A DNA stretch of 64,000 bases from contig NZ_LROM01000090.1 of the NCBI RefSeq assembly GCF_001758785.1, forward strand, positions 1-64,000. The letters are read 5' to 3'. The notes under the pieces were generated by a model. It was not told the origin of the DNA and made no database searches. It worked only from the letters and a program-made list of their open reading frames with translations. Both the position numbers and the translations under genes were made by a program. Source of the stretch: Duganella phyllosphaerae. Its GTDB lineage: Bacteria > Pseudomonadota > Gammaproteobacteria > Burkholderiales > Burkholderiaceae_D. Numbering within the stretch: position 1 is the first letter of the stretch; the number at the start of each line of letters is the position of its first letter. Below are positions 42,872 through 52,968 of this stretch, one piece after another.

Positions 42872-44056
42872 ATGAGCCAAGCCCGCGCCCAGTTCCACTG
42901 GGATGATCCCCTGCTGCTGGACCAGCAGTTGACCGACGAAGAGCGCATGGTGCGCGACGCCGCTGCCGCCTACTGCGGCGACAAGCTGGCCCCGCGCATC
43001 CTCGACGCCTTCCGCCACGAAAAGATGGACACGTCCATCTTCCGCGAAATGGGCGAACTGGGCCTGCTCGGCCCCACCATCCCCGAACAATACGGCGGCC
43101 CGGAACTCAATTACGTGGCCTATGGCCTGATCGCGCGCGAAGTCGAGCGTATCGACTCCGGCTACCGCTCGATGATGAGCGTGCAGTCGTCGCTGGTGAT
43201 GGTGCCGATCTATGAATTCGGCACCGAAGCGCAGCGCCAGAAATACCTGCCCAAGCTGGCCACCGGCGAGTGGATCGGCTGCTTCGGCCTGACCGAACCC
43301 AATCACGGCTCCGACCCCGGCTCGATGATCACCCGCGCCAAAAAAGTGCCGGGCGGCTACTCGCTGTCGGGCGCCAAAATGTGGATCACCAATTCCCCGG
43401 TAGCCGACGTATTCGTGGTATGGGCCAAGGACGACGAAGGCGCGATCCGCGGCTTTATCCTCGACAAGGGCATGGCAGGCTTGAGTGCCCCGGCGATCCA
43501 TGGCAAGTTCGGCCTGCGCGCCTCGGTTACCGGCGAGATCGTGATGGACAATGTATTCTGCCCGGAAGAGAATGCCTTCCCCGACGTGCGCGGCCTCAAA
43601 GGCCCGTTCACCTGCCTCAATTCGGCCCGCTACGGCATCGCCTGGGGTGCGCTGGGCGCGGCCGAAGCCTGCTGGCACACCGCGCGCCAGTACGTGCTCG
43701 ACCGCCAGCAATTCGGCCGTCCGCTCGCTGCCAACCAGCTGGTGCAAAAGAAGCTGGCCGACATGCAGACCGAAATCACGCTGGGCCTGCAAGGGTGCTT
43801 GCAACTGGGCCGCATGAAGGACGCCGGCACGGCAGCCGTGGAAATCACTTCGATGATGAAGCGCAACTCGTGCGGCAAGTCGCTCGACATCGCCCGCGTG
43901 GCGCGCGACATGCTCGGCGGTAACGGTATCTCGGACGAATTCGGCATCATCCGCCACATGGTCAACCTCGAGGTGGTCAACACTTACGAAGGCACGCACG
44001 ACATCCATGCGCTGATTCTGGGCCGGGCGCAAACGGGGATCCAGGCGTTCCAGTAA
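42872..44056 (+). CDS. gcdH: Glutaryl-CoA dehydrogenase
   Basis: A 394-residue acyl-CoA dehydrogenase. [20 protein letters not shown] at the N-terminus and the C-terminal [19 protein letters not shown] with the catalytic Glu are diagnostic for glutaryl-CoA dehydrogenase, as is [15 protein letters not shown] with its flavin contacts. It oxidises and decarboxylates glutaryl-CoA to crotonyl-CoA in lysine, hydroxylysine and tryptophan breakdown, passing electrons to ETF. It stands alone with a terminator. A good start is given by GAGAGACCACC upstream. Confidence 0.95.
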   Translation: MSQARAQFHWDDPLLLDQQLTDEERMVRDAAAAYCGDKLAPRILDAFRHEKMDTSIFREMGELGLLGPTIPEQYGGPELNYVAYGLIAREVERIDSGYRSMMSVQSSLVMVPIYEFGTEAQRQKYLPKLATGEWIGCFGLTEPNHGSDPGSMITRAKKVPGGYSLSGAKMWITNSPVADVFVVWAKDDEGAIRGFILDKGMAGLSAPAIHGKFGLRASVTGEIVMDNVFCPEENAFPDVRGLKGPFTCLNSARYGIAWGALGAAEACWHTARQYVLDRQQFGRPLAANQLVQKKLADMQTEITLGLQGCLQLGRMKDAGTAAVEITSMMKRNSCGKSLDIARVARDMLGGNGISDEFGIIRHMVNLEVVNTYEGTHDIHALILGRAQTGIQAFQ

Positions 44057-44071
44057 CTGTTCGCCTGGGTT

Positions 44072-44102
44072 AAAAAAAACCGCGCAGTCTACGCGGTTTT
44101 TT
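44072..44102. terminator. Bidirectional terminator between gcdH and ompW
   Basis: AAAACCGCG (44076-44084) pairs with CGCGGTTTT (44092-44100); six T follow on the plus side and an A-run gives U-tracts for the minus side. It lies exactly between the two convergent genes. Confidence 0.9.
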
Positions 44103-44106
44103 GTTT

Positions 44107-44796
44107 TTAGAAGCTCAACCCCTTGAAGTTGTAGCCGATGCTGATACTCGCCGCGACTGGGTCCAGGCGCACGTCCTGGGTCTGGCCGGTGGAGAAGTGC
44201 ACCTTGGTTTTCAACTTGGTCTTGATCACGGTGGCGTCGAGGAACCAGTTGTCGTCGATGCGCCAGGTGGCGCCGATCTGGGCGCTGACGCCAGCCTTGT
44301 CGTCGAGCTTGTAGGTCGCGCCGGGACCGCCGGTGTTCAGGATCGAGGTCAGCTGTCCCGAACCCCGTTCCTTGATGAACATCGCGTACGTCAGGCCCAC
44401 ACCCACGTATGGGCGCAAGGTGGCGTTGGCTGGCATGAAGCGGTACTGGATGAAGGCGGTCGGTGGCAATACTTTCGAGTCGCCAAGCTTGCCGGTGCCC
44501 TTGATCGCGCCGTCACCGATCAGGTCGTGCTTGTACGGCAGGCCCAGGTCCAGTTCGGCCGACCAGTTATCGGTGAGCATGTAGGCGATGGCGAAGCGCG
44601 GCTTGGTGTCGGGTTCCACATCGGCCTTGGTGCCTGGCAGTGCCGGCGCCGAGACGTCGCCCGAGTCGACCTTCGGGGTGATCTTGTTCATGCCCAGGGT
44701 GCCCAGCCAGGTGCCGGCCGTTTGTTGCGCCGAGGCGGCCGCAGCCACCGACATTGCGGCCGCCAGCACCAGCAGTTTGAGCGAGGTTTTATTCAT
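44107..44796 (-). CDS. ompW: OmpW-family outer membrane protein
   Basis: A 229-residue protein with a Sec signal peptide (LVLAAAMSVAAAASAQ) and a GGAGA ribosome binding site. Eight beta strands are expected; diagnostic parts are FAIAYMLTDNWSAELDLG, LPPTAFIQYRFMPANA, RPYVGVGLTYAMF and the C-terminal aromatic end (GYNFKGLSF) used for barrel insertion. It forms a small hydrophobic channel in the outer membrane. The GDSL lipoprotein gene lies 75 bases upstream on the same strand. Confidence 0.93.
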   Translation of the reverse strand: MNKTSLKLLVLAAAMSVAAAASAQQTAGTWLGTLGMNKITPKVDSGDVSAPALPGTKADVEPDTKPRFAIAYMLTDNWSAELDLGLPYKHDLIGDGAIKGTGKLGDSKVLPPTAFIQYRFMPANATLRPYVGVGLTYAMFIKERGSGQLTSILNTGGPGATYKLDDKAGVSAQIGATWRIDDNWFLDATVIKTKLKTKVHFSTGQTQDVRLDPVAASISIGYNFKGLSF

Positions 44797-44871
44797 TTCG
44801 TCTCCAGATTCTTGTTCGTATTGTTGGTTGCCAGCGGCGGCTTCGGTGCAGCCACCGCCGGCTATCCCGCC

Positions 44872-46239
44872 TTACATCCAGCCCTTGGTCACCAGGCTGC
44901 GCGACACGTAACGCGCCAGCAGCAAGTTGTTGAACGGCGTCGGATGGACCTCGTCGGCAAACGAGTAGTGGCTGATGTCGCCGGCCACCAGGTTGCTGCC
45001 GTTACAGGCGATCGAGGAGCCGATCGGATTTTTCGCCGCGCTCAGGTCACAGGCGGGCTCGGAGACATTGGTCAGGCCGTATGGTCCCGGATTCATGGAC
45101 TGGTCATGGCTGACCGCGTACACGTCGACAATCACCACTTTAGGCTCGGCGCCGAGGCTGGTGGTCAGCGAGGTATTGTAGGCCTTGACCATGGTGTCGA
45201 TCAGGGCGCGGATCTCGGCCGAGCGGCCACGACCGCTAGGCGTGGTGGCAACGTCCGGCAGGTTGTTGACGGTAACGTAGTTGGCGCCGTTGGCGATGAT
45301 CTGGTTTTTCACCAGCGTGGCCAGCTCGGTGCCGGCCTTGGCCATTTCGGCCACCAGGCTCGGGCCATTGGCGGTGGCAAAGTCGGCGCCGGCTTTGGCG
45401 CCAGCGGCGGTGGCGTCAGCCGTCGCCTTGGCGATGATTGCGGTTGCGTTGGCAACCACGGCCGAATTGCCCGGCTGCATAGCTGCCGTACCGATGGCAG
45501 CCTGGGTCACGGTAGTCTGGGTGGCGCCCGGCGCTTGTCGTGCCGCGCCCACTGCTGCCGTGATGGCGGCAGCAGCCGTTTGCGGGTTGGTCGCGCCGGC
45601 GGCCAGTTGCGGGATCAGGCTCGGGAAGAACGCTGCGGCGCCGGCGGCGTTGCCGGCAGCGGTGGCATCGGCGCTCAGCTTGGACAGCAGGAACAGCACA
45701 TCGTTACCGCCAGCCATGACCAGCACCAGTTCGTCGCCCTTGAACTTGCCGCCGACGGCAGCCAGGTGGTTGGCGACCTGGGTAACGACCGGAACGGTCA
45801 TGAAGCCGGTGGCAGCGCCGGTGGCAATGTTGCCGGGGCCGACAGGATTGGTGACGCGGGCGCCACCCTGGGCGTAGCCGAAGCAGCCGGCGTTGGCTTT
45901 GCGCGGCACGTTGAAGCCCGGCGCGGTGCCATCGAGTCCGGTGAGTGCCGCGCACGGCGCGGCCAGGCCCAGTTGGGCGGCCACCAGCTCGGTCCAGTTA
46001 CGGCCGGTCAGGGTAGGATTGATCGCGGTGTTGTCGCCATTGATGGTGAACTTGCCACCCTTGAGCGCGGCGATGGCGCCGACGTTGTAGGAGCCAACAT
46101 CCGACAGGCTGTCACCGAACGATACTTGCGAATTGAATTTGACACGAAGGGTTTGATCGCCCGCTTCCGGGCTGGAGCCACCGCAACCGGCAAGGATGGC
46201 GAGAGCCATTGCGGCGATGGCAAGTTTGGTGTGACGCAT
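44872..46239 (-). CDS. SGNH/GDSL hydrolase lipoprotein with Ala-rich insertion
   Basis: A 455-residue protein. Lipobox LAGC gives a lipoprotein signal (cut before Cys 19). SFGDSLSDVG is the GDSL block with the catalytic Ser, MAGGNDVLFLL is block III, and DEVHPTPFNN near the C-terminus supplies Asp and His, so the triad is intact. Between about residues 190 and 310 is a long Ala/Thr/Gly-rich helical stretch that is not part of the core fold. It probably acts on esters in the outer membrane or outside the cell. It lies upstream of ompW and may share its transcript. Confidence 0.88.
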   Translation of the reverse strand: MRHTKLAIAAMALAILAGCGGSSPEAGDQTLRVKFNSQVSFGDSLSDVGSYNVGAIAALKGGKFTINGDNTAINPTLTGRNWTELVAAQLGLAAPCAALTGLDGTAPGFNVPRKANAGCFGYAQGGARVTNPVGPGNIATGAATGFMTVPVVTQVANHLAAVGGKFKGDELVLVMAGGNDVLFLLSKLSADATAAGNAAGAAAFFPSLIPQLAAGATNPQTAAAAITAAVGAARQAPGATQTTVTQAAIGTAAMQPGNSAVVANATAIIAKATADATAAGAKAGADFATANGPSLVAEMAKAGTELATLVKNQIIANGANYVTVNNLPDVATTPSGRGRSAEIRALIDTMVKAYNTSLTTSLGAEPKVVIVDVYAVSHDQSMNPGPYGLTNVSEPACDLSAAKNPIGSSIACNGSNLVAGDISHYSFADEVHPTPFNNLLLARYVSRSLVTKGWM

Positions 46240-46303
46240 ATTGTCTCCTGAGGATTTTGTGGCCCAATAAGAACGGGCGTGCTATTCATGCACAACTAGT
46301 CTG

Positions 46304-46425
46304 CCAGCGTTGCGCTGGAATGTATAGCGGCGCACTGTCAATTCTCAGGGGTTGTGTTCAAAAAAGAACAGTTGCTCGTAAAGGAACTCCAGCGTTGCTT
46401 TTCATCAAAAAAGTTGAACGCTGGA
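46304..46425. repeat. Repeated CCAGCGTT/AACGCTGG motifs upstream of the GDSL gene
   Basis: CCAGCGTT occurs at 46304 and 46389 and inverted (AACGCTGG) at 46417. CCAGCGTTGCGCTGG (46304-46318) is itself a palindrome. TCCAGCGTT (46388-46396) and AACGCTGGA (46417-46425) form a 9-bp inverted repeat. The 204-base gap holds no gene. It is the promoter region of the minus-strand GDSL gene. Confidence 0.5.
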
Positions 46426-46443
46426 ATACATAAAATCAGGAAA

Positions 46444-47547
46444 CTATTCGCTCAAAAAACGCGCCAGGATGCCGGTCGAACCGAACACCGACCGTCGCAG
46501 GCGATCGTTCACGCCGAGCCAGTCGCTGCTTTGCGGCGGGGTCTCCACCAGGATCACATCGGCCTTGACCAGGTCCATCTCGCGCAGGGCGGCATAGATG
46601 CCGTAGGCATAGCCGACCGGCTCGGCCGGCAGCAGGCGCCGGCTGTCGCCCAGGTCAACCATAGCGTCACAGGCGTGACCAATCACCGCCACGCGAGCGC
46701 CCCTGGCCTGCAGTTGCGCCACCGTGTCGGCCAGCGCGGCGTGGGCCACCATGGTCACCGGCGTGCGCGGCGCGTAGTGCGATTCCAATGTGCCGGAGGC
46801 GCGCGGTGCGGCCTGGTCGGGCGCGGCCGGCAACAGGCCAATCACGTCGGCGATCTGCCGCGCGGTGATGTGGCCGGGACGCAGCAGCACCGGGCCGTGG
46901 GTGGCCAGGCGCGACAAATCGACGATGGTCGATTCGATGCCGACCTGGCTGGCGCCCCCTTCCAGCACCGTGACGTGCAAGCCGGCTGAACACGCCGGCT
47001 CGCCGCTGATCGAACCTTCCTCGACATCATCGAGATGGAATTCGTCGCGCACGTGTTGCGCGGTGGTGGGACTGACGTTGCCGAACTTGTTGGCCGAGGG
47101 CGCCGCCAGCCCTCCCCTGCCACCCTTGAAGGCGCTGAGCAAGGCGATCGCCACCGGGTGCGCCGGGCAGCGGATGCCCACCGTGTCCTGGCCGCCGGAG
47201 ACGGCGTCCGGGATATGGCTGGCGCGCTTGAGGATCAACGTCAAGGGACCAGGCCAGAACGCAGCGACCAGCTGGCGCGCGGCGTCGGGAATGTCGGTGA
47301 CCCAGTAATCGAGGTCGGCGCCGGGCGCCACGTGGACGATCACCGGGTGGTCGTTGGGGCGGCCTTTCGCTTGGTAGATGCGCGCCACCGCTGCCGGATT
47401 TTCGGCATCGGCGCCAAGGCCATAGACGGTCTCGGTGGGAAACGCCACCAGGCCGCCGGCCTCGAGTACGCGCGCAGCTGCCGCAATATCGGCATCCATC
47501 GCAGCGTCGTCGGCCACGGCAGCAGAGGCAGCGTTTACCGCAGTCAC
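46444..47547 (-). CDS. tsaC: L-threonylcarbamoyladenylate synthase (Sua5/YrdC)
   Basis: A 367-residue protein with both the YrdC domain ([21 protein letters not shown] opening, [38 protein letters not shown]) and the C-terminal Sua5 domain ([19 protein letters not shown]). It makes threonylcarbamoyl-AMP for t6A37 of tRNA. GTG start overlapping the purK stop (GTGA) shows translational coupling to the purine operon. It is the last gene of the run purC-purE-purK-tsaC. Confidence 0.95.
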   Translation of the reverse strand: MTAVNAASAAVADDAAMDADIAAAARVLEAGGLVAFPTETVYGLGADAENPAAVARIYQAKGRPNDHPVIVHVAPGADLDYWVTDIPDAARQLVAAFWPGPLTLILKRASHIPDAVSGGQDTVGIRCPAHPVAIALLSAFKGGRGGLAAPSANKFGNVSPTTAQHVRDEFHLDDVEEGSISGEPACSAGLHVTVLEGGASQVGIESTIVDLSRLATHGPVLLRPGHITARQIADVIGLLPAAPDQAAPRASGTLESHYAPRTPVTMVAHAALADTVAQLQARGARVAVIGHACDAMVDLGDSRRLLPAEPVGYAYGIYAALREMDLVKADVILVETPPQSSDWLGVNDRLRRSVFGSTGILARFLSE

Positions 47548-48740
47548 GGCGCGATACCCAGGATGTCGCAGGCAGCCAGCAATTGCTGCTGCGCCTGGTC
47601 CAGGGTGGCAGCCACGAAGGTCAGGTGGCCCATCTTGCGCGCGCGGCGCGGGTCGTCCTTGCCGTACAAATGCAGGCAGGCGCCCGGCAGCGCCAGCACC
47701 TGGTCCCAGGCCGGCTCACGCACATCGTCACTATCACCGTCGAACCAGAGGTCACCGAGTATGTTGAGCATGACCGCCGGCGAATGCTGGCGCACGTCGC
47801 CGAGCGGCAGACGCGCCATGGCCCGCACTTGCTGCGCGAACTGGCTGGTGATGCAGGCGTCCATCGTGTAATGGCCGCTGTTGTGCGGACGCGGCGCCAT
47901 TTCGTTGACCACCAGCGAGCCGTCGGTCAGCACGAAGAACTCGATGCACAGCACGCCCACGTAGCCAAGCTCGGCCACAATGGCTTGCGCCGCCTGCTGG
48001 GCCTTGACAGCACTCTCGGCCGACACGTTCGGGCCCGGCACGGTGGTGGTCAACAGGATGCCGTCGCGGTGGACGTTTTCAGCGATCGGGTAGACCACCG
48101 ATGCGCCGTCGTGACCGCGCGCAGTCAGCACCGACACCTCGTACGCCAGCGGCAGCATTTTTTCCAGCAGGCAGGTCACCTGCCCCATCTCGGCAAACGC
48201 GGCGCGCACGTCATCGCGCGACTTCACCCGCACCTGGCCCTTGCCGTCGTAACCCATGCGCACGGTTTTCAGGATGCCGGGCAGCAGGTCGTCGGCAATC
48301 GCGGCGATGTCGTCTTCACTGGCGATCACCTTGTGCGGCGCCGGCAGCACGCCGGACTTGTCCGCGCAATCGACAAAGAAACGCTTCTCGGCAATGCGGT
48401 CCTGCGCCACCGATACGCCGTGGGCGTTCGGCGCAACAAACACGGTCTGCGCCAGGCGCGACAGGCTGTCGGCCGGGACGTTTTCGAACTCGGTGGTCAC
48501 GGCCAGGCATTGCGCGGCCAGTGCGTCGAGGCCGACGGCATCGCTGTAGCCGGCGTTGACCAGGCGCTGGGCCACTTGTCCGGCCGGGCAGGACTCGGAC
48601 GGTTCGAGCACGGCCACCTGGTAGCCCATGCTCTGAGCGGCGTGGGCGAACATGCGGCCAAGCTGGCCGCCGCCCATCACCCCCAGCCAGGCTGGCGGGT
48701 TGGCGGCGGGCAGCAGGGGAAGATCTTTAGAGTGACTCAT
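47544..48740 (-). CDS. purK: N5-carboxyaminoimidazole ribonucleotide synthase
   Basis: A 398-residue ATP-grasp enzyme. [21 protein letters not shown] at the N-terminus is the PurK signature; [15 protein letters not shown] is the ATP-grasp loop and [18 protein letters not shown] the metal/substrate site. It joins bicarbonate to AIR in purine synthesis. The gene follows purE by six bases. Confidence 0.97.
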   Translation of the reverse strand: MSHSKDLPLLPAANPPAWLGVMGGGQLGRMFAHAAQSMGYQVAVLEPSESCPAGQVAQRLVNAGYSDAVGLDALAAQCLAVTTEFENVPADSLSRLAQTVFVAPNAHGVSVAQDRIAEKRFFVDCADKSGVLPAPHKVIASEDDIAAIADDLLPGILKTVRMGYDGKGQVRVKSRDDVRAAFAEMGQVTCLLEKMLPLAYEVSVLTARGHDGASVVYPIAENVHRDGILLTTTVPGPNVSAESAVKAQQAAQAIVAELGYVGVLCIEFFVLTDGSLVVNEMAPRPHNSGHYTMDACITSQFAQQVRAMARLPLGDVRQHSPAVMLNILGDLWFDGDSDDVREPAWDQVLALPGACLHLYGKDDPRRARKMGHLTFVAATLDQAQQQLLAACDILGIAP

Positions 48741-48746
48741 TATTTC

Positions 48747-49244
48747 CTACAGCGGCAATGTCATGGCCTTGGCGGCGTCGGTTTGCGAAACGCGGAACGC
48801 TTCGAGCTGGTCGGCCAGCGCGTCGTCGGTGGCGGCGATCATGGCCACGGCTGTGAGCGCCGCATTGGCAGCGCCGGCTTCGCCGATGGCAAAGGTGGAC
48901 ACCGGCACGCCTTTCGGCATCTGCACGATCGACAGCAGCGAATCCTCGCCCCGCAGGTACTTCGACGGCACCGGCACGCCCAGCACCGGCACGATGGTCA
49001 TGGCAGCCACCATGCCCGGCAAGTGGGCGGCGCCACCGGCGCCGGCGATGATCGCGCGCAGCCCGCGCGCACGCGCGCTCCTGGCGTACGCAACCATCTC
49101 GTCGGGCATGCGGTGGGCGGAAATGACCTGCGCCTCGAACGGCACGCCAAACTGCTTGAGGATGGCAACCGCGTTCTGCATCACGTCCCAGTCCGAAGAC
49201 GAGCCCATGATGACGCCGACCAGTGGCTTAACTTGATCGGTCAT
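48747..49244 (-). CDS. purE: N5-carboxyaminoimidazole ribonucleotide mutase
   Basis: A 165-residue protein of class I Pur[17 protein letters not shown] with the first conserved block, [11 protein letters not shown] with the catalytic His, and [17 protein letters not shown] follow. It moves the carboxyl group from N5 to C4 to give CAIR. The gap to purC is one base, so the genes are one operon. Confidence 0.98.
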   Translation of the reverse strand: MTDQVKPLVGVIMGSSSDWDVMQNAVAILKQFGVPFEAQVISAHRMPDEMVAYARSARARGLRAIIAGAGGAAHLPGMVAAMTIVPVLGVPVPSKYLRGEDSLLSIVQMPKGVPVSTFAIGEAGAANAALTAVAMIAATDDALADQLEAFRVSQTDAAKAMTLPL

Positions 49245-49245
49245 C

Positions 49246-50142
49246 TTATGCCTTCAGCTTTGCGCCGGTCAGGCGCTCGATGGCCTCGAAATACTTGGCC
49301 TGGGTTTTTTCGATGACGTCGGCCGGCAGTGCCGGCGCTGGCGCGGTCTTGCCCCAGTCGGTCAGGGTTTCCAGGTAGTCGCGCACGAACTGCTTGTCGA
49401 ACGACGGTGGCGAGATGCCCACCGCGTACGAGTCCGCTGGCCAAAAGCGCGAGGAGTCGGCCGTCAGCACTTCGTCCATCAAGTGCATCACACCATCGTC
49501 GTCGAGACCGAACTCGAACTTGGTGTCGGCAATGATGATGCCGCGCGTGGCGGCGTACTCGGCAGCGGCCGTGTACAGCTTGATGCTGACATCGCGCATC
49601 CTGGCAGCCAGGTCGGCGCCAATGCGGCTTTCCATGTCGGCAAAGCTGATGTTTTCGTCGTGCTCGCCCAGGTCGGCCTTGGCCGCCGGGGTAAACAACG
49701 GCTCGGGCAGCTTCTCGGCCTGTTGCAGACCCTCGGGCAAGGTGATGCCGCAGATGGCGCCCGTGGCCTGGTAATCTTTCCAGCCCGAACCGATGATGTA
49801 GCCGCGCACCACGGCTTCGACCATGATCGGTTTCAAGCGCTTGGCCACGACTGCGCGGCCCTTCACTTGGTCCACTTCGTCGGCGGAGACCACGGACTCG
49901 GGCGCTACGCCGGTCAGGTGGTTCGGCACGATGTGGCCCAGCTTCTCGAACCAGAAATCGCTCATCTGGTTCAGTACCATGCCCTTGCCGGGTATCGGTT
50001 CATTCATCACGACATCGAAGGCGGACAGGCGGTCGGTGGTGACGATCAGGATCTTGTCGTCGCCAACGGCGTAGTTGTCGCGGACTTTGCCGTGACCGAG
50101 CAGTGGCAGGGAGGTAATGGAAGACTGGTAGAGGGCGTTCAT
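49246..50142 (-). CDS. purC: Phosphoribosylaminoimidazole-succinocarboxamide synthase
   Basis: A 298-residue SAICAR synthase. [19 protein letters not shown] is the N-terminal ATP-binding loop; [15 protein letters not shown] and [18 protein letters not shown] are family blocks. [15 protein letters not shown] and [13 protein letters not shown] are the two conserved signatures. It condenses CAIR with aspartate. It is the first gene of the purC-purE-purK-tsaC operon. Confidence 0.98.
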   Translation of the reverse strand: MNALYQSSITSLPLLGHGKVRDNYAVGDDKILIVTTDRLSAFDVVMNEPIPGKGMVLNQMSDFWFEKLGHIVPNHLTGVAPESVVSADEVDQVKGRAVVAKRLKPIMVEAVVRGYIIGSGWKDYQATGAICGITLPEGLQQAEKLPEPLFTPAAKADLGEHDENISFADMESRIGADLAARMRDVSIKLYTAAAEYAATRGIIIADTKFEFGLDDDGVMHLMDEVLTADSSRFWPADSYAVGISPPSFDKQFVRDYLETLTDWGKTAPAPALPADVIEKTQAKYFEAIERLTGAKLKA

Positions 50143-50159
50143 AGCTTGGAGTGTGTTGT

Positions 50160-50201
50160 TAAAAGCAAAACTGTAAAAGCGAAACCGTAAAAGCGAAACC
50201 G
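50160..50201 (-). repeat. Three tandem 14-bp repeats between fba and purC
   Basis: TAAAAGCAAAACTG (50160-50173) then two identical copies of TAAAAGCGAAACCG (50174-50187 and 50188-50201). On the minus strand each unit ends in a T-tract, following the fba hairpin and preceding purC. Confidence 0.85.
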
Positions 50202-50225
50202 GCGGAAAGCAATGCTCTCCGCCGG
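50199..50225 (-). terminator. Terminator hairpin after fba
   Basis: CCGGCGGA (50199-50206) pairs with the CCGCCGG arm ending at 50225; read on the minus strand it is followed by TTTCGCTTTTA-type units, a broken U-tract made from the tandem repeats. It should end or attenuate fba transcription before purC. Confidence 0.7.
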
Positions 50226-50265
50226 TCGAGAACTCACGGGTCAGTGTCCCGTTGCAGACAGGATT

Positions 50266-51330
50266 TTACTTCACAATTTGCGACAGCTCGCCGGCCTTGT
50301 AACGCTCGGCCATTTTTTCCAGCGATACTTGCTTGATTTTCGACGCTTGGCCGGCGCAGCCGAACGCTTCGAAACGGGCGCGCACAACTTGCTCGGCAGC
50401 CAGACGGGCAGGCTTCAGGTAGTCGCGTGGATCGAATTTCGACGGGTTCTGGAACATGAACTGGCGGATCGCCGCAGTCATGGCCAGGCGGATGTCGGTG
50501 TCGATATTGATCTTGCGAACGCCGTGACGGATGCCTTCCTGGATTTCTTCGACCGGCACGCCGTAGGTCTCTTTCATGTCACCGCCGAATTCGCGGATGA
50601 TGGCCAGCAGCTCTTGCGGCACCGACGACGAACCGTGCATCACCAGGTGGGTGTTGGGGATACGCGCGTGGATTTCCTTGATGCGGTCGATCGCCAGGAT
50701 GTCGCCGGTTGGCTTGCGGGTGAACTTGTAGGCGCCGTGCGAGGTGCCGATGGCGATTGCCAGCGCGTCGCACTGGGTTTGCTTGACGAAGTCGGCCGCT
50801 TGGTCGACGTCGGTCAGCAGCTGTTCGCGGGTCATGGTGCCGTCGGCGCCGTGGCCGTCTTCCTTGTCGCCCTTCATGGTTTCCAGCGAACCCAGCACAC
50901 CGAGTTCGGCTTCGACGGTCACGCCGATCGAGTGCGAGAATTTCACCACTTCGCGCGAGACAGCAACGTTGTATTCATACGACGCGACCGACTTGCCGTC
51001 CGCTTCGAGCGAACCGTCCATCATCACCGACGAGAAGCCGGAGCGGATCGCGGCCATGCAGATCGCCGGCGACTGGCCGTGATCCTGGTGCATCACGACC
51101 GGGATGTGCGGATACGCCTCGATGGCGGCGTCGATCAGGTGGCGCAGGAACGCTTCGCCGGCGTATTTGCGGGCGCCAGCCGAGGCTTGCATGATGACCG
51201 GGCTGTCGAGCGCGTCGGCAGCAGCCATGATGGCTTGCACTTGTTCCAGATTGTTGACGTTGAAGGCAGGAATGCCGTAACCATTTTCAGCAGCATGGTC
51301 CAGCAGTTGACGCATCGATACGAGGGACAT
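50266..51330 (-). CDS. fba: Class II fructose-bisphosphate aldolase
   Basis: A 354-residue protein from the ATG at 51330, which TGGAG precedes; the frame's earlier start at 51348 is less likely. Zinc-binding residues occur in [11 protein letters not shown] and the downstream [14 protein letters not shown] region; [10 protein letters not shown] and [11 protein letters not shown] are class II blocks, as in the Cbb/Fba group of betaproteobacteria. It interconverts fructose-1,6-bisphosphate with two triose phosphates. It lies after pyk on the same strand, behind a terminator, in the common order pgk-pyk-fba-purC of betaproteobacteria. Confidence 0.97.
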   Translation of the reverse strand: MSLVSMRQLLDHAAENGYGIPAFNVNNLEQVQAIMAAADALDSPVIMQASAGARKYAGEAFLRHLIDAAIEAYPHIPVVMHQDHGQSPAICMAAIRSGFSSVMMDGSLEADGKSVASYEYNVAVSREVVKFSHSIGVTVEAELGVLGSLETMKGDKEDGHGADGTMTREQLLTDVDQAADFVKQTQCDALAIAIGTSHGAYKFTRKPTGDILAIDRIKEIHARIPNTHLVMHGSSSVPQELLAIIREFGGDMKETYGVPVEEIQEGIRHGVRKINIDTDIRLAMTAAIRQFMFQNPSKFDPRDYLKPARLAAEQVVRARFEAFGCAGQASKIKQVSLEKMAERYKAGELSQIVK

Positions 51331-51350
51331 GGTATGTACTCCAAACAATT

Positions 51351-51408
51351 AAAAAAAAGAACCTTGCCGGAGCATCACCACGCCCGCTCGCGCGGGCATG
51401 GCCTCCGG
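51351..51408 (-). terminator. Terminator after pyk
   Basis: Read on the minus strand, CCGGAG (51408-51403) pairs with CTCCGG (51372-51367) outside an inner stem of about 8 pairs, and a run of T (A-run 51351-51358) follows some 8 bases later. A typical strong hairpin with U-tract. Confidence 0.75.
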
Positions 51409-51410
51409 AC

Positions 51411-52865
51411 TTACTTATTAACGACCTGACCGACCTTGACGATCCGCAGCGCATTGGTGCCGCCGGCATAACCCATGCGCGAACCCCAGGTCACCACGAT
51501 GATGTCGTCTTTCTTGACGATGCCGCGCGCCACCAGCAGCTCTTCGGCCTGGCGCATCACGGTAGCGCTGTCGCCGGCCTGGGCCAGGTTGAACGCCTTG
51601 ACGTTGCGGTACAGCGACGCCTTGCGCTCGGTGAGCACGCTCGGCGTCAATGCATAGATCGGCGTGTCGATATTGTGACGGCTCATCCACAGCGCGGTGG
51701 AACCGGACTCGGTCAGCGCCACAATGGCTTTGACTTCCAGGTGGTGCGCGGTAAACAGCGCCGCGTACGCGATCGACTGGTCGATGCGGGTAAAGGTGGC
51801 GTTGAGGAAGTCGGCGTCGAGCTTGTTGTACTCGGACTGCTCGGCTTCCACGCAAATGGCTGCCATCATTTCCACGGTTTCGATCGGGTAACGGCCCGAG
51901 GCGGTTTCCGCCGAGGTCATCACCGCATCGGTGCCGTCGAGCACCGCGTTGGCCACGTCCGATACTTCGGCACGGGTGGGCACGGCGTTGAAAATCATCG
52001 ATTCCATCATCTGCGTGGCGGTGATGGCCAGCTTGTTCGATTCGCGCGCCATGCGGATCATGCGCTTTTGCAGCGCCGGCACCGCCGCGTTGCCCACCTC
52101 GACCGCCAGGTCGCCACGGGCAACCATGATGCCGTCGGAGGCGTCGAGAATTTCTTGCAGTACTGGAATGGCTTCGGCACGCTCGATCTTGGCGATCATC
52201 ATCGGCTTGTGGCCGTAAGGCTCACCGGCGATATTGGCCAGCGTGCGCGCCATTTCCATGTCGGTCGAGCTTTTCGGGAACGAGATCGCCAGGTAATCGC
52301 ACTGGAAGCTCATCGCAGTCTTGATGTCTTCCATGTCCTTGGCGGTCAGCGCCGGTGCGGTCAGGCCGCCACCCTGGCGGTTGATGCCCTTGTTGTTCGA
52401 CAGCTCGCCGCCGATCTTGACGGTGGTGTAGATCTCGCTGCCGATCACTTTATCGACCACCAGCACGATCAGGCCATCGTTGAGCAGCAGCTTGTCATCG
52501 GGACGCACGTCCTGGGGCAAGGCCTTGTAGTCGAGGCCCACGCGGTCCTGGTTGCCCAGTTCGCCGTTCTCGCCCCACTTGGCGTCCAGGATGAACTTGT
52601 CGCCGTTGACCAGTTCGATCTTGCTGTTCTCAAATTTGCCGACACGAATCTTCGGTCCCTGCATGTCCGCCATGATCGCCACTTCGCGGCCGCATTCGGC
52701 AGCCGCTTCACGCACCAGCCGTGCGCGGTCGATATGGTCCTGCGCCTTGCCGTGCGAGAAGTTCAGGCGAACGACATCGACGCCGGCGCGGATCATCTTG
52801 ACCAGGACGTCGAAATCAGTCGATGCTGGGCCGATGGTGGCGACAATTTTGGTGCTACGGGACAT
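51411..52865 (-). CDS. pyk: Pyruvate kinase
   Basis: A 484-residue protein; AAGGA precedes the ATG. KIVATIGPASTDFDVLVKMI and VVRLNFSHGKAQDH open the barrel. IMVARGDLAVEVG holds active-site residues. ATQMMESMIFNAVPTRAEVSDVANAVLDGTDA is the pyruvate kinase signature. A C-terminal allosteric domain is present. It makes pyruvate and ATP from PEP. Two HexR-like boxes lie 90-110 bases upstream, consistent with sugar-phosphate-controlled expression. Confidence 0.98.
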   Translation of the reverse strand: MSRSTKIVATIGPASTDFDVLVKMIRAGVDVVRLNFSHGKAQDHIDRARLVREAAAECGREVAIMADMQGPKIRVGKFENSKIELVNGDKFILDAKWGENGELGNQDRVGLDYKALPQDVRPDDKLLLNDGLIVLVVDKVIGSEIYTTVKIGGELSNNKGINRQGGGLTAPALTAKDMEDIKTAMSFQCDYLAISFPKSSTDMEMARTLANIAGEPYGHKPMMIAKIERAEAIPVLQEILDASDGIMVARGDLAVEVGNAAVPALQKRMIRMARESNKLAITATQMMESMIFNAVPTRAEVSDVANAVLDGTDAVMTSAETASGRYPIETVEMMAAICVEAEQSEYNKLDADFLNATFTRIDQSIAYAALFTAHHLEVKAIVALTESGSTALWMSRHNIDTPIYALTPSVLTERKASLYRNVKAFNLAQAGDSATVMRQAEELLVARGIVKKDDIIVVTWGSRMGYAGGTNALRIVKVGQVVNK

Positions 52866-52947
52866 AGTATTCCTTGAGCGAGAAGGTCATGCGGACAGCT
52901 TCCGCGCAGCGCGGAAGCCAGGAAAATGCTGCGTCATCGACAACAAA

Positions 52948-52962
52948 TGTAGCCAGACTACA
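52948..52962. promoter_or_regulatory. HexR-like operator 1 upstream of pyk
   Basis: TGTAGCCAGACTACA is a perfect TGTAG-N5-CTACA palindrome. The HexR consensus is TGTAATTWWWATTACA-like (TGTAR-N5-YTACA). Centre is about 90 bases upstream of the pyk ATG. Confidence 0.55.
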
Positions 52963-52968
52963 AAACTT

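Noticed and set aside
46381..46430. The inverted repeat as a tsaC terminator
   Set aside because: The 9-bp arms are separated by 20 bases and no proper U-tract follows on the minus strand, so a terminator role is not supported.
50203..51429. Long plus-strand frame (from about 50212) opposite fba
   Set aside because: It mirrors the aldolase gene on the minus strand, with His/Arg-rich composition and no recognisable motif.
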